DNA from: an uncultured SAR86 cluster bacterium
Lineage (GTDB): Bacteria; Pseudomonadota; Gammaproteobacteria; Magnimaribacterales; AG-339-G14
DNA length: 64,000 nt
NCBI GenBank assembly: GCA_902616715.1
Contig: CACMTR010000001.1
Span: forward strand, 62,001 to 126,000
Direction: 5' to 3'
Part shown: positions 8,847 to 17,910 of the stretch, in pieces
Layout of the letters: each line of letters opens with the position of its first letter
Position numbering within the stretch: position 1 is the stretch's first letter
Translations under genes and position numbers: made by a program
The notes under the pieces: model-generated
The model's input: the letters and a program-made list of their open reading frames with translations, nothing else
Databases searched by the model: none
What the model was told of the DNA's origin: nothing

Positions 8847-9942
8847 ATGACTGATAAATCTATACAAGAGAGATTAAAAGTTTCAAGAGGTGAGCTAGAT
8901 GACTTAAGGGGGTTTCTTTGACTACGATGCAAAGTTATCTAGACTTGAAACACTGCACAAAGAGTTTGAAAACCCAGAACTCTGGAAAAATCAGGAGAAA
9001 AGTCAATCTTTAGGAAAAGAAAAGTCTTCTCTAGAAAAACTTATAAATTCTATAGACGATATTACTTCTTCCTTGAGAGACTTGGATGAGCTTTTTCTTC
9101 TTTTAGAAAATGAAGATGATCAAGATGAAATTACTTCTATGTCAAATGAGCTTAATAATATTGAAATAAAAATCTCTGAACTTCAATTTCAAAGGATGTT
9201 TTCTGGTAAAAATGATTCCAATAATGCTTTCCTAGACATTCAAGCTGGATCTGGTGGAACAGAGGCCCAAGATTGGGCCGAAATGTTATTAAGAATGTAT
9301 TTGATGTGGGGAGAAAAAAAGAAATTTAAAACAGAGTTAATTGAGGTTTCTCCTGGAGAAGTTGCAGGAATAAAAAGTGCTACAATAAGATTTGAAGGAG
9401 AGTATAGCTTTGGTTGGCTCAGAACAGAGTCAGGAGTTCATAGACTAGTTAGAAAATCTCCTTTTGACTCTGGAAGCAGAAGACATACCTCATTTGCATC
9501 TATTTTTATTTCACCAGAAATTGAAGACAACATTGAAATTAATATTGATCCTTCAGATATTAGAATCGATACTTATAGAGCAAGTGGCGCTGGCGGTCAG
9601 CATGTAAATAAGACTGATTCGGCAGTTCGTTTAACACATGAGCCAACAGGAGTTGTAGTTCAATGCCAATCTGATAGATCGCAACATAAAAATAAAGATA
9701 AGGCTATGAAGCAATTAAGAGCTAAACTTTATGAGTTAGAATTAAAGAAACAAGACGAAGCAATGAAGAATTTAGAAGAAACTAAAGCGGACATTTCATG
9801 GGGAAGTCAAATAAGATCTTACGTCTTAGATTCTGGAAGAATTAAGGATCTTAGAACGGGTATCGAAACTGGAAATTGTTCAGCAGTTTTAGATGGTGAG
9901 ATAGATATATTTATTGAAGAAAGCCTAAAGGTTGGAGTTTAA
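8847..9942 (+). CDS. prfB: Peptide chain release factor 2, expressed through programmed +1 frameshift
   Basis: Translation starts at ATG 8847 ([20 protein letters not shown]...). After 24 codons it meets an in-frame TGA at 8919, and continues in the +1 frame from GAC at 8920 to the stop at 9940-9942. The merged product is 364 residues, the normal RF2 length. The second part contains the stop-recognition motif SPF ([12 protein letters not shown]) and the peptidyl-hydrolysis motif [18 protein letters not shown]2 recognises UGA and UAA, and the UGA shift site is its classic autoregulation. This is not a pseudogene. It is followed by lysS, as in many gammaproteobacteria. Confidence 0.96.
8908..8922 (+). 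promoter_or_regulatory. prfB programmed +1 frameshift signal
   Basis: The sequence AGGGGGTTTCTTTGAC contains an internal Shine-Dalgarno-like AGGGGG three bases before the slippery codon CTT (8916-8918), followed by the UGA stop (8919-8921) and C. This is the canonical layout AGG GGG TAT CTT TGA C, with TTT replacing TAT in the spacer codon. Low RF2 would slow UGA recognition and let the peptidyl-tRNA-Leu slip from CUU to UUU. Confidence 0.95.
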
Positions 9943-9944
9943 AG

Positions 9945-11399
9945 ATGTCGGATCAACAAGACGAAAATCATTTAATCGAAGAACGCAGAAAAAAATTAGA
10001 AAGTTTGAAAAAAAACGGAATTAATTATCCAAATTCTTTTAGAAGGTCTGATTTAGCTAAAGTTCTATTAAACGAATATTCTCAATTTGAAAAAGAGGAA
10101 TTGGCAAAGAAAGATGTTCCTGTATCTGTTGCGGGCAGAATAATGCTCAAAAGAGAAATGGGCAAGGCAAGTTTTTCAACTATTCAAGACATGACAGGAA
10201 GAATTCAACTTTACCTGAGAGAAGATGCTTTAGAAAATTATGAAATTTTTAAATCGAGTGATCTTGGCGATATTGTAGGAGTTAAAGGAACCCTATTTAA
10301 GACAAATACTGGTGAGCTGTCTGTAAAAGTAAGTGAATTCAATATGCTAACCAAATCTCTTAGACCATTACCGGAAAAACATCTTGGACTCTCTGATGTA
10401 GAAACTAAGTATAGAAAAAGATATCTTGATTTATTAACTAATATCGAAACTCAAGAAGTTTTTGAAACTAGAAGTAGAGTTATAAATGAAATAAGGCAGT
10501 TTTTGATTAACGATGGGTTTATCGAAGCCGAGACTCCCATGATGCACCCAATTCCTGGTGGAGCCACAGCTAAACCCTTTGTTACTCATCATAATGCTTT
10601 GGATATGGAATTATTCTTAAGAATAGCTCCTGAACTCTATCTCAAAAGGTTAGTGATTGGAGGCATGGAAAAAGTCTTTGAAATTAATAGAAATTTCAGA
10701 AATGAAGGACTCTCAACTAAACATAATCCAGAATTTACTATGTTGGAGTTTTATACGGCATACGTAGACTATAAATTCCAAATGGACTTTTTAGAAAATA
10801 TGTTAAGAAATGTAGAAAAGATTACAAATACTGGTACGTCCATTTTCTCAGATAAATTTGATCGACTTACGATGGATGAAGCAATAATGAGTCACAACTC
10901 TATTAACTCAAAAGATTTAAATGATAAAAATACTTTACTAAATTTCTGCAAAAACAATTCGATCGAGTTAGATAATGCCGATGAAATAGGAATCATAAAA
11001 AATTTGATTTTTGAATCTACAGTTGAAGACAAGTTAATAAAACCTACATACATTTATAACTATCCTGTTGAAATTTCCCCATTGGCAAGATCCTTAGACA
11101 AAGATCATTCTATAGTTGAAAGATTTGAGTTATTTGTTAACGGAAAAGAATTAGGTAATTCTTTTTCTGAGTTGAATGACCCTGAAGAACAAGCTAATCG
11201 TTTTGAGCTTCAAGCCAGAGAAAAAGATGCAGGTGATGAAGAGGCAATGCAATTTGATAAAGATTATATAGAAGCTCTTGAATATGGATTAGCACCTTGT
11301 GCTGGAGTAGGGATTGGAATAGATAGATTAATTATGTTGCTCACTGGAAAAGAAAGCATAAGAGACGTTGTTCTTTTTCCTCAATTAAAAAATAAATAA
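9945..11399 (+). CDS. lysS: Lysyl-tRNA synthetase, class II
   Basis: The 484-residue protein has an N-terminal OB-fold anticodon-binding domain (about 60-145, with VAGRIMLKREMGKASFSTI) and a class II catalytic core. Motif 1 surrounds FLINDGFIEAETPMMHPIPG, motif 2 is FEINRNFRNEGLSTKHNPEF, and motif 3 is GLAPCAGVGIGIDRLIMLLT. It charges tRNA-Lys. It starts 2 bases after the prfB stop and ends 2 bases before the convergent carotenoid oxygenase gene. Confidence 0.98.
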   Translation: MSDQQDENHLIEERRKKLESLKKNGINYPNSFRRSDLAKVLLNEYSQFEKEELAKKDVPVSVAGRIMLKREMGKASFSTIQDMTGRIQLYLREDALENYEIFKSSDLGDIVGVKGTLFKTNTGELSVKVSEFNMLTKSLRPLPEKHLGLSDVETKYRKRYLDLLTNIETQEVFETRSRVINEIRQFLINDGFIEAETPMMHPIPGGATAKPFVTHHNALDMELFLRIAPELYLKRLVIGGMEKVFEINRNFRNEGLSTKHNPEFTMLEFYTAYVDYKFQMDFLENMLRNVEKITNTGTSIFSDKFDRLTMDEAIMSHNSINSKDLNDKNTLLNFCKNNSIELDNADEIGIIKNLIFESTVEDKLIKPTYIYNYPVEISPLARSLDKDHSIVERFELFVNGKELGNSFSELNDPEEQANRFELQAREKDAGDEEAMQFDKDYIEALEYGLAPCAGVGIGIDRLIMLLTGKESIRDVVLFPQLKNK

Positions 11400-11401
11400 T
11401 C

Positions 11402-12706
11402 TTACTCTACTAAATTAATCCAACTTCCATGAAAGCCAAATGGTACTCTTGAAGGAAGAATTACTCTTGCTAATGGAGTTTTAGAAAAATTCTCAGCATC
11501 AATGATAATGAATTCGCTTCTATCAGTGTCCTGATCATAAACGAACCCTACGACATATCCATCATCCTCAGCAGAAGAATTAGTTTTGGGAATAAAAACC
11601 GGTTCTGCGCCTTTTCTGTTTTCTCCTAGATTATGAACTTCGTTACTATCTTTTTGAAAGTCGTATTTAAAGAGGTTATTTAAAGATCCATCATTTAAAA
11701 TGTAACTAAATCTGTGTTCTTTACCATCTAATTCTGGATGTATTCTTGCGAATTCCATTGGCCTCTCATCTAATATTTTTTCAATACAAGAACCTTTTGC
11801 TATATCAATTTCCCACCTTGTTAAAAAAGGTTTATTTCCAAAAGGAAGAGGGTTATCGAAGTCAAAAAGTTTTTCATATCTACAAAAATCTAAAATAATT
11901 TTTCCTGATTTATTCTCATAAGAATTAACTACATGAAACAGAAAACACTTAGGAACTTCAATCCATTTTATTTCAGATGAATGTCTATTCAAAAGACCTA
12001 GTTTTGATTGATATGTGTCATCCCAAATCACAGGATAGTCTGAACCGTCTTTATTATCAGTCCTTCTGCTTGTATTAAAAGTTACAGGTAAATCAAAAAT
12101 GAGAACATAATTTTCTGTAATAGCACAATCATGGATCATTGGTTTTGAATTTAGTTCTATTGGTATGTCAGTTGAAATTTCTCCTTTATCATCGACAACA
12201 CGATAATGTACTTGATTGACTTCAGATAAGTATTCAGAGAAATCATAACTGATCGCATGTAGTTCATTTTTAGTTGCATCAAATTTTGGGTGAGCGGTAA
12301 ATCGTTTTTCTTTATTTTTTGAAAAAGGAATTTCGTCTGTAAAATTTAAATTAGAATCAAGAATTACTGGAGAAGACCCACCTTCGACAAGGGCATAAAT
12401 CTTGTCAGCATGTTTCATAACATGTGTATTAGGACCAAACCCAAATGATGACTCTACATATCTATTCTTGTACCAAAGAGCTTTACCATTTTCTATTTTT
12501 AAACCATGGATCATTCCATCGCCAAAAAAAGGGTGATAATTTTTATGATCTATTGGTTCTTTTGGATTAGGACCATTTCTTAGAAATAAACCGTTTAGTT
12601 CTTGTGGAATTTCTCCAATAACTTCAAGATTATCAGAAGAAGACTCATCAACAGGATACCAATTTCCCTTCAAAAATACGTTGTCGCTTTCTCTTAAATT
12701 CCTCAT
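11402..12706 (-). CDS. Carotenoid cleavage oxygenase family protein (RPE65/apocarotenoid oxygenase)
   Basis: The 434 residues form a seven-bladed-propeller type non-haem iron oxygenase. All four iron-binding histidines are recognisable: H139 (RFTAHPKFD), H192 (PMIHDCAIT), H258 (LFHVVNSYE) and H426 (GFHGSWINL) near the C-terminus. The N-terminal motif GLFLRNGPNPKEP and FGDGMIHGLKI are also family hallmarks. Such enzymes cleave carotenoids, apocarotenoids or stilbenes at a double bond using O2. Its start overlaps the mdh stop (ATGA), so it is the last gene of a thiolase-like/mdh/oxygenase operon. It could make retinal for the proteorhodopsin at 53480, but it does not belong to the Blh family and its substrate cannot be read from sequence. 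Confidence 0.88.
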   Translation of the reverse strand: MRNLRESDNVFLKGNWYPVDESSSDNLEVIGEIPQELNGLFLRNGPNPKEPIDHKNYHPFFGDGMIHGLKIENGKALWYKNRYVESSFGFGPNTHVMKHADKIYALVEGGSSPVILDSNLNFTDEIPFSKNKEKRFTAHPKFDATKNELHAISYDFSEYLSEVNQVHYRVVDDKGEISTDIPIELNSKPMIHDCAITENYVLIFDLPVTFNTSRRTDNKDGSDYPVIWDDTYQSKLGLLNRHSSEIKWIEVPKCFLFHVVNSYENKSGKIILDFCRYEKLFDFDNPLPFGNKPFLTRWEIDIAKGSCIEKILDERPMEFARIHPELDGKEHRFSYILNDGSLNNLFKYDFQKDSNEVHNLGENRKGAEPVFIPKTNSSAEDDGYVVGFVYDQDTDRSEFIIIDAENFSKTPLARVILPSRVPFGFHGSWINLVE

Positions 12707-13698
12707 ATTATCTCCGATATAGCTTCTTTTTCTTCAAGTAATTCTTTTGTTGTAATTTCAAGTTTTTCCTTAGCATATGAATTAATTTCAAGACCTTGGA
12801 TTATTTGAATTTTACCATCAGTTGTTGTCTTAAGTGGGAATCCATAAATAATTCCTTTAGGTATGTCATAACTACCATCACTAATTACAGCTGCACTAAA
12901 ACAATCTCCATCTTCAGTTGGAGAAAGGGTTGCTTTTACAGTCTCTATCGCAGCGTTAGCTGCAGAAGCAGCAGACGATGCTCCCCTCGCGTCTATGATG
13001 GCTTTGCCCCTTTGTTGGACAGTTTCTAAAAAGTCATTTTTGATCCAATCGTTATCATTAATTAGAGAAGCAACACTTTTTCCATTTATATTGGCGTTTT
13101 CTAAATCGGGATACATTGTTGGACTGTGATTTCCCCAAATAATCATTTGGTTAATTTCAGAAATTGCTACATTAAGTTTAATAGCTACTTGTGCTTTAGC
13201 TCTGTTTGCATCCAGAGCTGTCATAGCCATCCATGTTTGATTGCTATTATTTGCATGAATCATCCCAATAAGTGCATTGGTATTAGCTGGATTTCCAACC
13301 ACTAAGATTTTCGCATCTTTTTTTCCGTTTTCGCCAATAGCTTTTCCTTGGTCAGTAAAGATACCTCCATTAATTTTTAGTAAATCTCCACGCTCCTCAA
13401 TTTTTTTTCCATTAATTGTTATACCTCTGGGAATACTTCCTACAAGCAATGCCCAATCAACATCCTTAGAAGCTTCATAAATGTCTGAAAATGCTTCTAC
13501 TTTCCCTAAAGTATTAAAGCCACAATCCTCTAGTTCCATAATCGTTCCGGTAAGTTTTTCAACTACTTGAGGGATCTCAACGAGCCTTAAATTTACAAGA
13601 ACGTCACTCCCAAATGTTTCACCACTGGCAAGTCTTGGTAACAATGCGTATCCAATTTGTCCCGCAGCGCCAGTTACTAATACGTTTATTTCTTTCAT
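12703..13698 (-). CDS. mdh: Malate dehydrogenase, NAD-dependent
   Basis: The 331-residue protein begins with the Rossmann motif VLVTGAAGQIGYALLPRLAS. It has the substrate-binding loop segment SIPRGITINGKKIEERGDLL, the NPANTNALIGM motif, LDANRAKAQVA and the catalytic-histidine region IIWGNHSPTMYPDLENA. This matches the cytosolic-type MDH group found in many proteobacteria. It interconverts malate and oxaloacetate in the TCA cycle and complements malate synthase (58224) here. It is translationally coupled on both sides (4-base overlaps with the thiolase-like gene and the oxygenase). Confidence 0.95.
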   Translation of the reverse strand: MKEINVLVTGAAGQIGYALLPRLASGETFGSDVLVNLRLVEIPQVVEKLTGTIMELEDCGFNTLGKVEAFSDIYEASKDVDWALLVGSIPRGITINGKKIEERGDLLKINGGIFTDQGKAIGENGKKDAKILVVGNPANTNALIGMIHANNSNQTWMAMTALDANRAKAQVAIKLNVAISEINQMIIWGNHSPTMYPDLENANINGKSVASLINDNDWIKNDFLETVQQRGKAIIDARGASSAASAANAAIETVKATLSPTEDGDCFSAAVISDGSYDIPKGIIYGFPLKTTTDGKIQIIQGLEINSYAKEKLEITTKELLEEKEAISEII

Positions 13699-15239
13699 AT
13701 AAATAATGGTTTAAAAATATTTCTTTCTGAAGTGTGCTTTACTTCGCCTTTAGTTTCCAACATTTCAACTTCTGTCATTTTTTTTAAAAAACTTTCTTCA
13801 CCTAAAACGTTAGCAACGAATCTAGATTTATCTTCTAATTCACCGATCACGATACCATATTCTAAGTTTTTTCTCCCTTGCACAATTGTATAAGAAATAA
13901 CTTTTCCAAGGCCGCTTGGCTTACTATTAAGATTTTCTATTTCTTTTGAATCTATTTCTTTTTGTAATCCTGCAAAGTCTTTCCCCCAGTCAATTTCTAA
14001 TGGAGGTTTACAAGAAAAAATATTTATCGCATGTTTTGTCAAAAACCAACTATTTGCAGTGACCATTCCGTATTCATTGGGGTTTGATCTTAATTTTTTT
14101 ACTATTTCAGACGTTGAAAACATAGTGTAAGCGTTACCCGGACCACCAAAATAAGGTAAGCCCCCAGTAACTGTTAATGACCTTTTGTCATTTGAATCCA
14201 AGGAAAGTTCTTTTTGTGCTATTTGAACTGCTGAAGGAAAGCAAGAGTAAATATCAAGAAAAGATATTTCAGATAAAGATATGCCGGCCTGAGATAAAGC
14301 TTCTTTCCCGCACTTTCTTATAGCTGGGGATTCATCTAGGGTAGGACGTTTTGAAACATTCCAAATGTCGTTTAAAACACAGGAGCCATGAATATAAACT
14401 TTTTTATTCTGGGGTACTTTAAGTTTTTTACAGAGTTTTTCTGACATCAAAACTAAAGATGAAGCCATATTAACTCTTATCATTGAATTTAAATATTTTG
14501 TGTAAGGAAAACCTACTAATCTATTTGAATCCGAGATATTTTCAATTTCTTCTGGCGTTCTGAATTTTTGAAACCATGCATAAGGGTTTAAAGATGCTAC
14601 TTTTGAAAATTTACTAAATAATTCTGAGCACTCTCTTAAATGTTCTTTACTCGATTGTGATTTGCTTGCTCTAATAGCGTTAGCAAAAATTGGATAAACA
14701 TTTGAAGGAAGATCCATAAAATGTTTTTTTTCTTCTTTAGAGAAGCCTTCATCGTTTATTCCAATAATTTCAGGTTTCCCTCCAGGAGAGTCTTCCCAAT
14801 TTAGCGACTCTCCAGACTTTAACTTAGAAATCATAGTCTGAAGAACTTCGCCTCCAGAAATTAAGGCACAATGAATTTCATTGTTATGAATTTTTTTTGA
14901 TATTTCTTCAAGGAGAACTTGCGGAGCATTACCACCCATTCCTGAGTAAAGTTCACAGAGTTCTTTTTTAGATCCAATTTTTTTTGCTAACGATCTTGGA
15001 AAATTACTATATCCAAATCTTGATTGATTTGTTGCCGTAGAAAAATCAACTGAAAATCTTACTACGCCAATAGCGTCAAGATAATCTATTATGTTTTTCA
15101 CGCCCGTATCATATAAAGCAAGTTCGCTTGACTGACCTAATAAAGTAAGTGGGTCTGGCCCATCAACTTTTCTCCTATCGATAATATCTCCGACACCTAC
15201 GATTACAGGTGTATTATCAGGTAAATTGAAATTAGTCAT
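13695..15239 (-). CDS. Thiolase-like protein (TLP1 type, annotated elsewhere as acetyl-CoA acetyltransferase) lacking thiolase catalytic residues
   Basis: The 514 residues have a thiolase fold: N-terminal NTPVIVGVGDI, middle CALISGGEVLQTM, and C-terminal DIYSCFPSAVQIA and VTGGLPYFGGPGNAYTMFST. Where a thiolase has its nucleophilic Cys, this protein has YSGMGGNAPQ, and the usual GHP histidine motif is GGP. About 80 extra C-terminal residues (from about 430, VISYTIVQGRKNLEYGIVIG) resemble the additional domain of thiolase-like protein 1. Classical thiolysis is therefore doubtful; related SCP2-thiolase-like proteins act as retro-aldolases in steroid side-chain breakdown. It is first of the operon with mdh and the carotenoid oxygenase, divergent from an SDR. 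Confidence 0.82.
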   Translation of the reverse strand: MTNFNLPDNTPVIVGVGDIIDRRKVDGPDPLTLLGQSSELALYDTGVKNIIDYLDAIGVVRFSVDFSTATNQSRFGYSNFPRSLAKKIGSKKELCELYSGMGGNAPQVLLEEISKKIHNNEIHCALISGGEVLQTMISKLKSGESLNWEDSPGGKPEIIGINDEGFSKEEKKHFMDLPSNVYPIFANAIRASKSQSSKEHLRECSELFSKFSKVASLNPYAWFQKFRTPEEIENISDSNRLVGFPYTKYLNSMIRVNMASSLVLMSEKLCKKLKVPQNKKVYIHGSCVLNDIWNVSKRPTLDESPAIRKCGKEALSQAGISLSEISFLDIYSCFPSAVQIAQKELSLDSNDKRSLTVTGGLPYFGGPGNAYTMFSTSEIVKKLRSNPNEYGMVTANSWFLTKHAINIFSCKPPLEIDWGKDFAGLQKEIDSKEIENLNSKPSGLGKVISYTIVQGRKNLEYGIVIGELEDKSRFVANVLGEESFLKKMTEVEMLETKGEVKHTSERNIFKPLFI

Positions 15240-15245
15240 TATTGA

Positions 15246-15301
15246 TTTATTAAATTAAAAAATAGAAGTAATATTACTCTTTTATTTTTTAATTTAATAA
15301 A
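15246..15301. repeat. Large perfect inverted repeat in the divergent thiolase-like/SDR promoter region
   Basis: A 19-base arm at 15246-15264 (TTTATTAAATTAAAAAATA) has its exact reverse complement at 15283-15301. The 18-base centre contains a second perfect palindrome, AGTAATATTACT (15267-15278), off the arm axis by one base. The element fills most of the 88-base gap between two divergent lipid-metabolism genes. It could be a regulator operator overlapping two promoters or a cruciform/stem-loop. The arms contain only A and T. Confidence 0.85.
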
Positions 15302-15327
15302 AAGATTAATTTAATTAGGAGAATACA

Positions 15328-16233
15328 ATGTCAATAAGATTTGATGGGAAAGTTGCAATAGTAACTGGTGCTGGTGGAGGCTTGGGGAGATGTCATGCTC
15401 TTGATTTGGCTTCGAGAGGCGCAAAAGTGGTCGTTAATGATTTAGGTGGAGCTGTAGATGGCACTGGCGGTTCTCTTTCAGCGGCAGAAAAGGTTGTCGA
15501 GGAAATTAAATCTGCAGGTGGAGAGGCTATTGCTAATGGAGCCAGCGTTACTGATCTAGCACAAGTAGAAGAAATGGTTAAGCAAACTATGGATACTTGG
15601 GGCAGGGTAGATATCTTGGTTAATAATGCAGGAATTTTAAGGGATAAAAGTTTTTCAAAAGTAACAGATGAAGATTTCAGGCTAGTTTTAGAAGTTCATT
15701 TAATGGGAACTGTAAATTGTACTAAAGCTGTCTGGGATATAATGAAAGAGCAAAATTATGGTCGAATCTTAGTAACTTCCTCCTCAAGTGGAGTTTATGG
15801 AAATTTTGGCCAGACTAATTATGGAGCAGCAAAAATGGGGGTTCTAGGCTTGATTAATACCCTTAAACTAGAAGGAGCAAAATATAATATTAAATGTAAT
15901 GGACTTACTCCTGTTGCTGGGACAAGAATGACAGAAGACTTGATGCCACCGGAAGTTATCGAAAAATTACAACCAGAATGCGTTAGTCCTGCAGTTACAT
16001 TTATGGTTTCAGAAGACGCTCCTACTGGAGTTGTTATGGCTGCAGGGGCAGGAGTATTCGCAAGAATAATAACCTATGAAACTATGGGTATGTATTTTGG
16101 CACAGGAGAAGAAATGAATGCCGACAGTATTGCTGCTAATTGGGAAAAGATCTCTGACATGACTGATGCCAGACCTTGCACTGAAGGCAACAGTCAGTCG
16201 ATGAAAATGTTTGAATTAATAAGTAAATCTTAA
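15328..16233 (+). CDS. Short-chain dehydrogenase of the (R)-3-hydroxyacyl-CoA dehydrogenase (MFE-2/HSD17B4-like) type
   Basis: The 301-residue protein starts FDGKVAIVTGAGGGLGRCHA (NAD(P)-binding TGxxxGxG) and has the VNDLGGAVDGTG insertion typical of peroxisomal multifunctional enzyme type 2 dehydrogenase domains. The catalytic set is visible as LVNNAGILRDKSF, VTSSSSGVYGNFGQ and NYGAAKMG (YxxxK). The predicted reaction is oxidation of (R)-3-hydroxyacyl-CoA to 3-ketoacyl-CoA. A Shine-Dalgarno-like AGGAG (from 15317) precedes the ATG. It is divergent from the thiolase-like operon, which suits a shared acyl-CoA pathway. Exact substrate is unknown. Confidence 0.85.
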   Translation: MSIRFDGKVAIVTGAGGGLGRCHALDLASRGAKVVVNDLGGAVDGTGGSLSAAEKVVEEIKSAGGEAIANGASVTDLAQVEEMVKQTMDTWGRVDILVNNAGILRDKSFSKVTDEDFRLVLEVHLMGTVNCTKAVWDIMKEQNYGRILVTSSSSGVYGNFGQTNYGAAKMGVLGLINTLKLEGAKYNIKCNGLTPVAGTRMTEDLMPPEVIEKLQPECVSPAVTFMVSEDAPTGVVMAAGAGVFARIITYETMGMYFGTGEEMNADSIAANWEKISDMTDARPCTEGNSQSMKMFELISKS

Positions 16234-17156
16234 GGCATTCCAGCTCTAGGATAATTTACTTCTATCGAGAAGATCTCTCCTTCAGGCTTTTTTCTGCAGA
16301 TTTCGGGGGCTGAACTATTTGCCGTTAAAATAAATAACGTTCTGCCATTCCGGCCGCCAAGCATGCAGGCATAAGCGTTTTTAGGCGTCTCGATAACATC
16401 TGTAATAGTTCCACCTTCCTCAAATCTAATCACGGCCGAGGAGGTTGGTGAAGCAATCCAGATTCCTTTTTGTTCGTCTAAACAAATTCCATCAGGCACA
16501 TGGAAATTTTTTGCAGTCGATCCTGATTCCGAAATTTTAATTCCAATATTTCTTAAAAATTTTACTAATGATATGCCGAATTGCGACGATGTTTTTGCCC
16601 ATATTCTTCTATTTGAAAGCATTCCTTCAGAGTCTATATCGAAGCAAGTTAGTCTAGCTCCCAGGGTCTCACCAACAATTAAATTTTTTCCATCAGGCGT
16701 GATAACCGTTCCGTTTGGAAAATCTAGCATTTCCGGTCCTTTCTTATAGGAGCCATCGGGGAACACTATCATAAGATGAGTACTTTTAACTTTATCTCTC
16801 GAATCGTTCATTCCAAAATTTCCTACGTAAGCAATTCCTTCTTTTGAAACTACCATATCGTTGCATTGAAACTTTACTTCTTCCGATAGATCAGCATGCA
16901 CGGACAAATTGCCATTTGATAGCTTAAGAAGTTTTCTATCCAACATTGAAACAATTAATAAATCTCCATTTGGAAGCCATCCTAGACCAGAAGGTTGATT
17001 TTTTACATCGCAAATAGTTTCAAGATTATTATCTTCATCTAATGTATAAACTTTGTCTCCTTGCATATCTGAAAACCATAGTTTATTTTCCTTCCATCTA
17101 GGACCTTCGCCAAAATAAATACCAGTACACCTACTTGTTAAGTCTTTTTTATTCAT
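16230..17156 (-). CDS. SMP-30/gluconolactonase/LRE-like family protein
   Basis: The 308-residue beta-propeller protein has the SMP-30 signatures GIYFGEGPRWKENKLWFSDM, QPSGLGWLPNGDLLIVSM, KFQCNDMVVSKEGIAYVGNF, DFPNGTVITPDGKNLIVGET and HVPDGICLDEQKGIWIAS. The Glu of GEGPRW and the Asn/Asp of CNDM and PDG correspond to the metal-binding residues of the family. Members hydrolyse lactones; the substrate here is unknown. The stop overlaps the end of the convergent SDR by 4 bases, and the start overlaps the stop of the upstream glycerophosphodiesterase by 8 bases, so it is probably co-transcribed with that gene and nrdAB. Confidence 0.85.
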   Translation of the reverse strand: MNKKDLTSRCTGIYFGEGPRWKENKLWFSDMQGDKVYTLDEDNNLETICDVKNQPSGLGWLPNGDLLIVSMLDRKLLKLSNGNLSVHADLSEEVKFQCNDMVVSKEGIAYVGNFGMNDSRDKVKSTHLMIVFPDGSYKKGPEMLDFPNGTVITPDGKNLIVGETLGARLTCFDIDSEGMLSNRRIWAKTSSQFGISLVKFLRNIGIKISESGSTAKNFHVPDGICLDEQKGIWIASPTSSAVIRFEEGGTITDVIETPKNAYACMLGGRNGRTLFILTANSSAPEICRKKPEGEIFSIEVNYPRAGMP

Positions 17157-17910
17157 TAACTCTCCCTAATATTGTTGCTAACTTTTTTGGATGATCAGTG
17201 ATGATTCCGTCAACTTTGGCTTCAATTAACTTTTTCATAAATCTTTTATAATTTACTGTCCAAGAAAGAACAAAAAATCTTTCCTTTTTTAATTTCTCTA
17301 CTAGCTTAATAGATTCTTTAGAGTCTATTTGCAAACTAATCCCATCCGAATTTGATTTTTCAATTTCTTTTTTGATTCTATCCTCATCATAATTGAATAA
17401 AGATGGAATCAAATTAAGTGTAGCTTTTTGGTCAGGAAAATTTTTTTTAATATTTTTTACAACCGATGGTAGGTAGCATAGAAAATGTATCTGTGTATTT
17501 TTTAAATTTGAATTTAAAATTAATTTGGATAATTTATCTAGATTCATAGTTACTCCTTTCACTTCGATAAATATTTTTTTTCCTTTAGGTATTTTACTCA
17601 GCACGTCTTCTAATTTAGGAACTCTTTCATCTTTATATTTTTTTCCCTTCCAAGATCCAATATCAATTTCTGAAAGCAATTTATAGCTTGATTCAGATAT
17701 ATTTTTTTCTGAACCCGATACTCTATTAAAGTTGTTATCATGCGCGCAAACTAAGACTCCATCTTTAGTCTTTCTAAGATCAATTTCAATTGCGTCTGCG
17801 AGGTGTTTCCATGCAGTTTCGTAAGCAATAAGAGTATTTTCGGGTGCCTTCGATGAGGCACCTCTATGAGCAATGATTAATAGGTTTTTAGTCCCAGTTA
17901 AGCGCTCCAC
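17149..17910 (-). CDS. ugpQ: Glycerophosphodiester phosphodiesterase
   Basis: The 253 residues carry the GDPD signature [20 protein letters not shown] with the catalytic His, [20 protein letters not shown] (metal ligands and second His), FIEVKG and, near the end, FVLSWTVN and [12 protein letters not shown]. The enzyme releases glycerol-3-phosphate from deacylated phospholipids. There is no signal peptide, so it is the cytosolic UgpQ type. The start lies 23 bases inside the end of nrdB. Glycerol kinase is 4 kb away on the other strand. Confidence 0.92.
   Translation of the reverse strand: MERLTGTKNLLIIAHRGASSKAPENTLIAYETAWKHLADAIEIDLRKTKDGVLVCAHDNNFNRVSGSEKNISESSYKLLSEIDIGSWKGKKYKDERVPKLEDVLSKIPKGKKIFIEVKGVTMNLDKLSKLILNSNLKNTQIHFLCYLPSVVKNIKKNFPDQKATLNLIPSLFNYDEDRIKKEIEKSNSDGISLQIDSKESIKLVEKLKKERFFVLSWTVNYKRFMKKLIEAKVDGIITDHPKKLATILGRVNE

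Noticed and set aside
8847-9072. prfB as a pseudogene broken by an in-frame stop and frameshift
   Set aside because: The stop sits in the canonical RF2 frameshift signal, and both frames join into a full-length protein.
12796-13480. Plus-strand ORFs opposite mdh
   Set aside because: They lie antisense to a well-conserved malate dehydrogenase, have no recognisable domains and no start signals.
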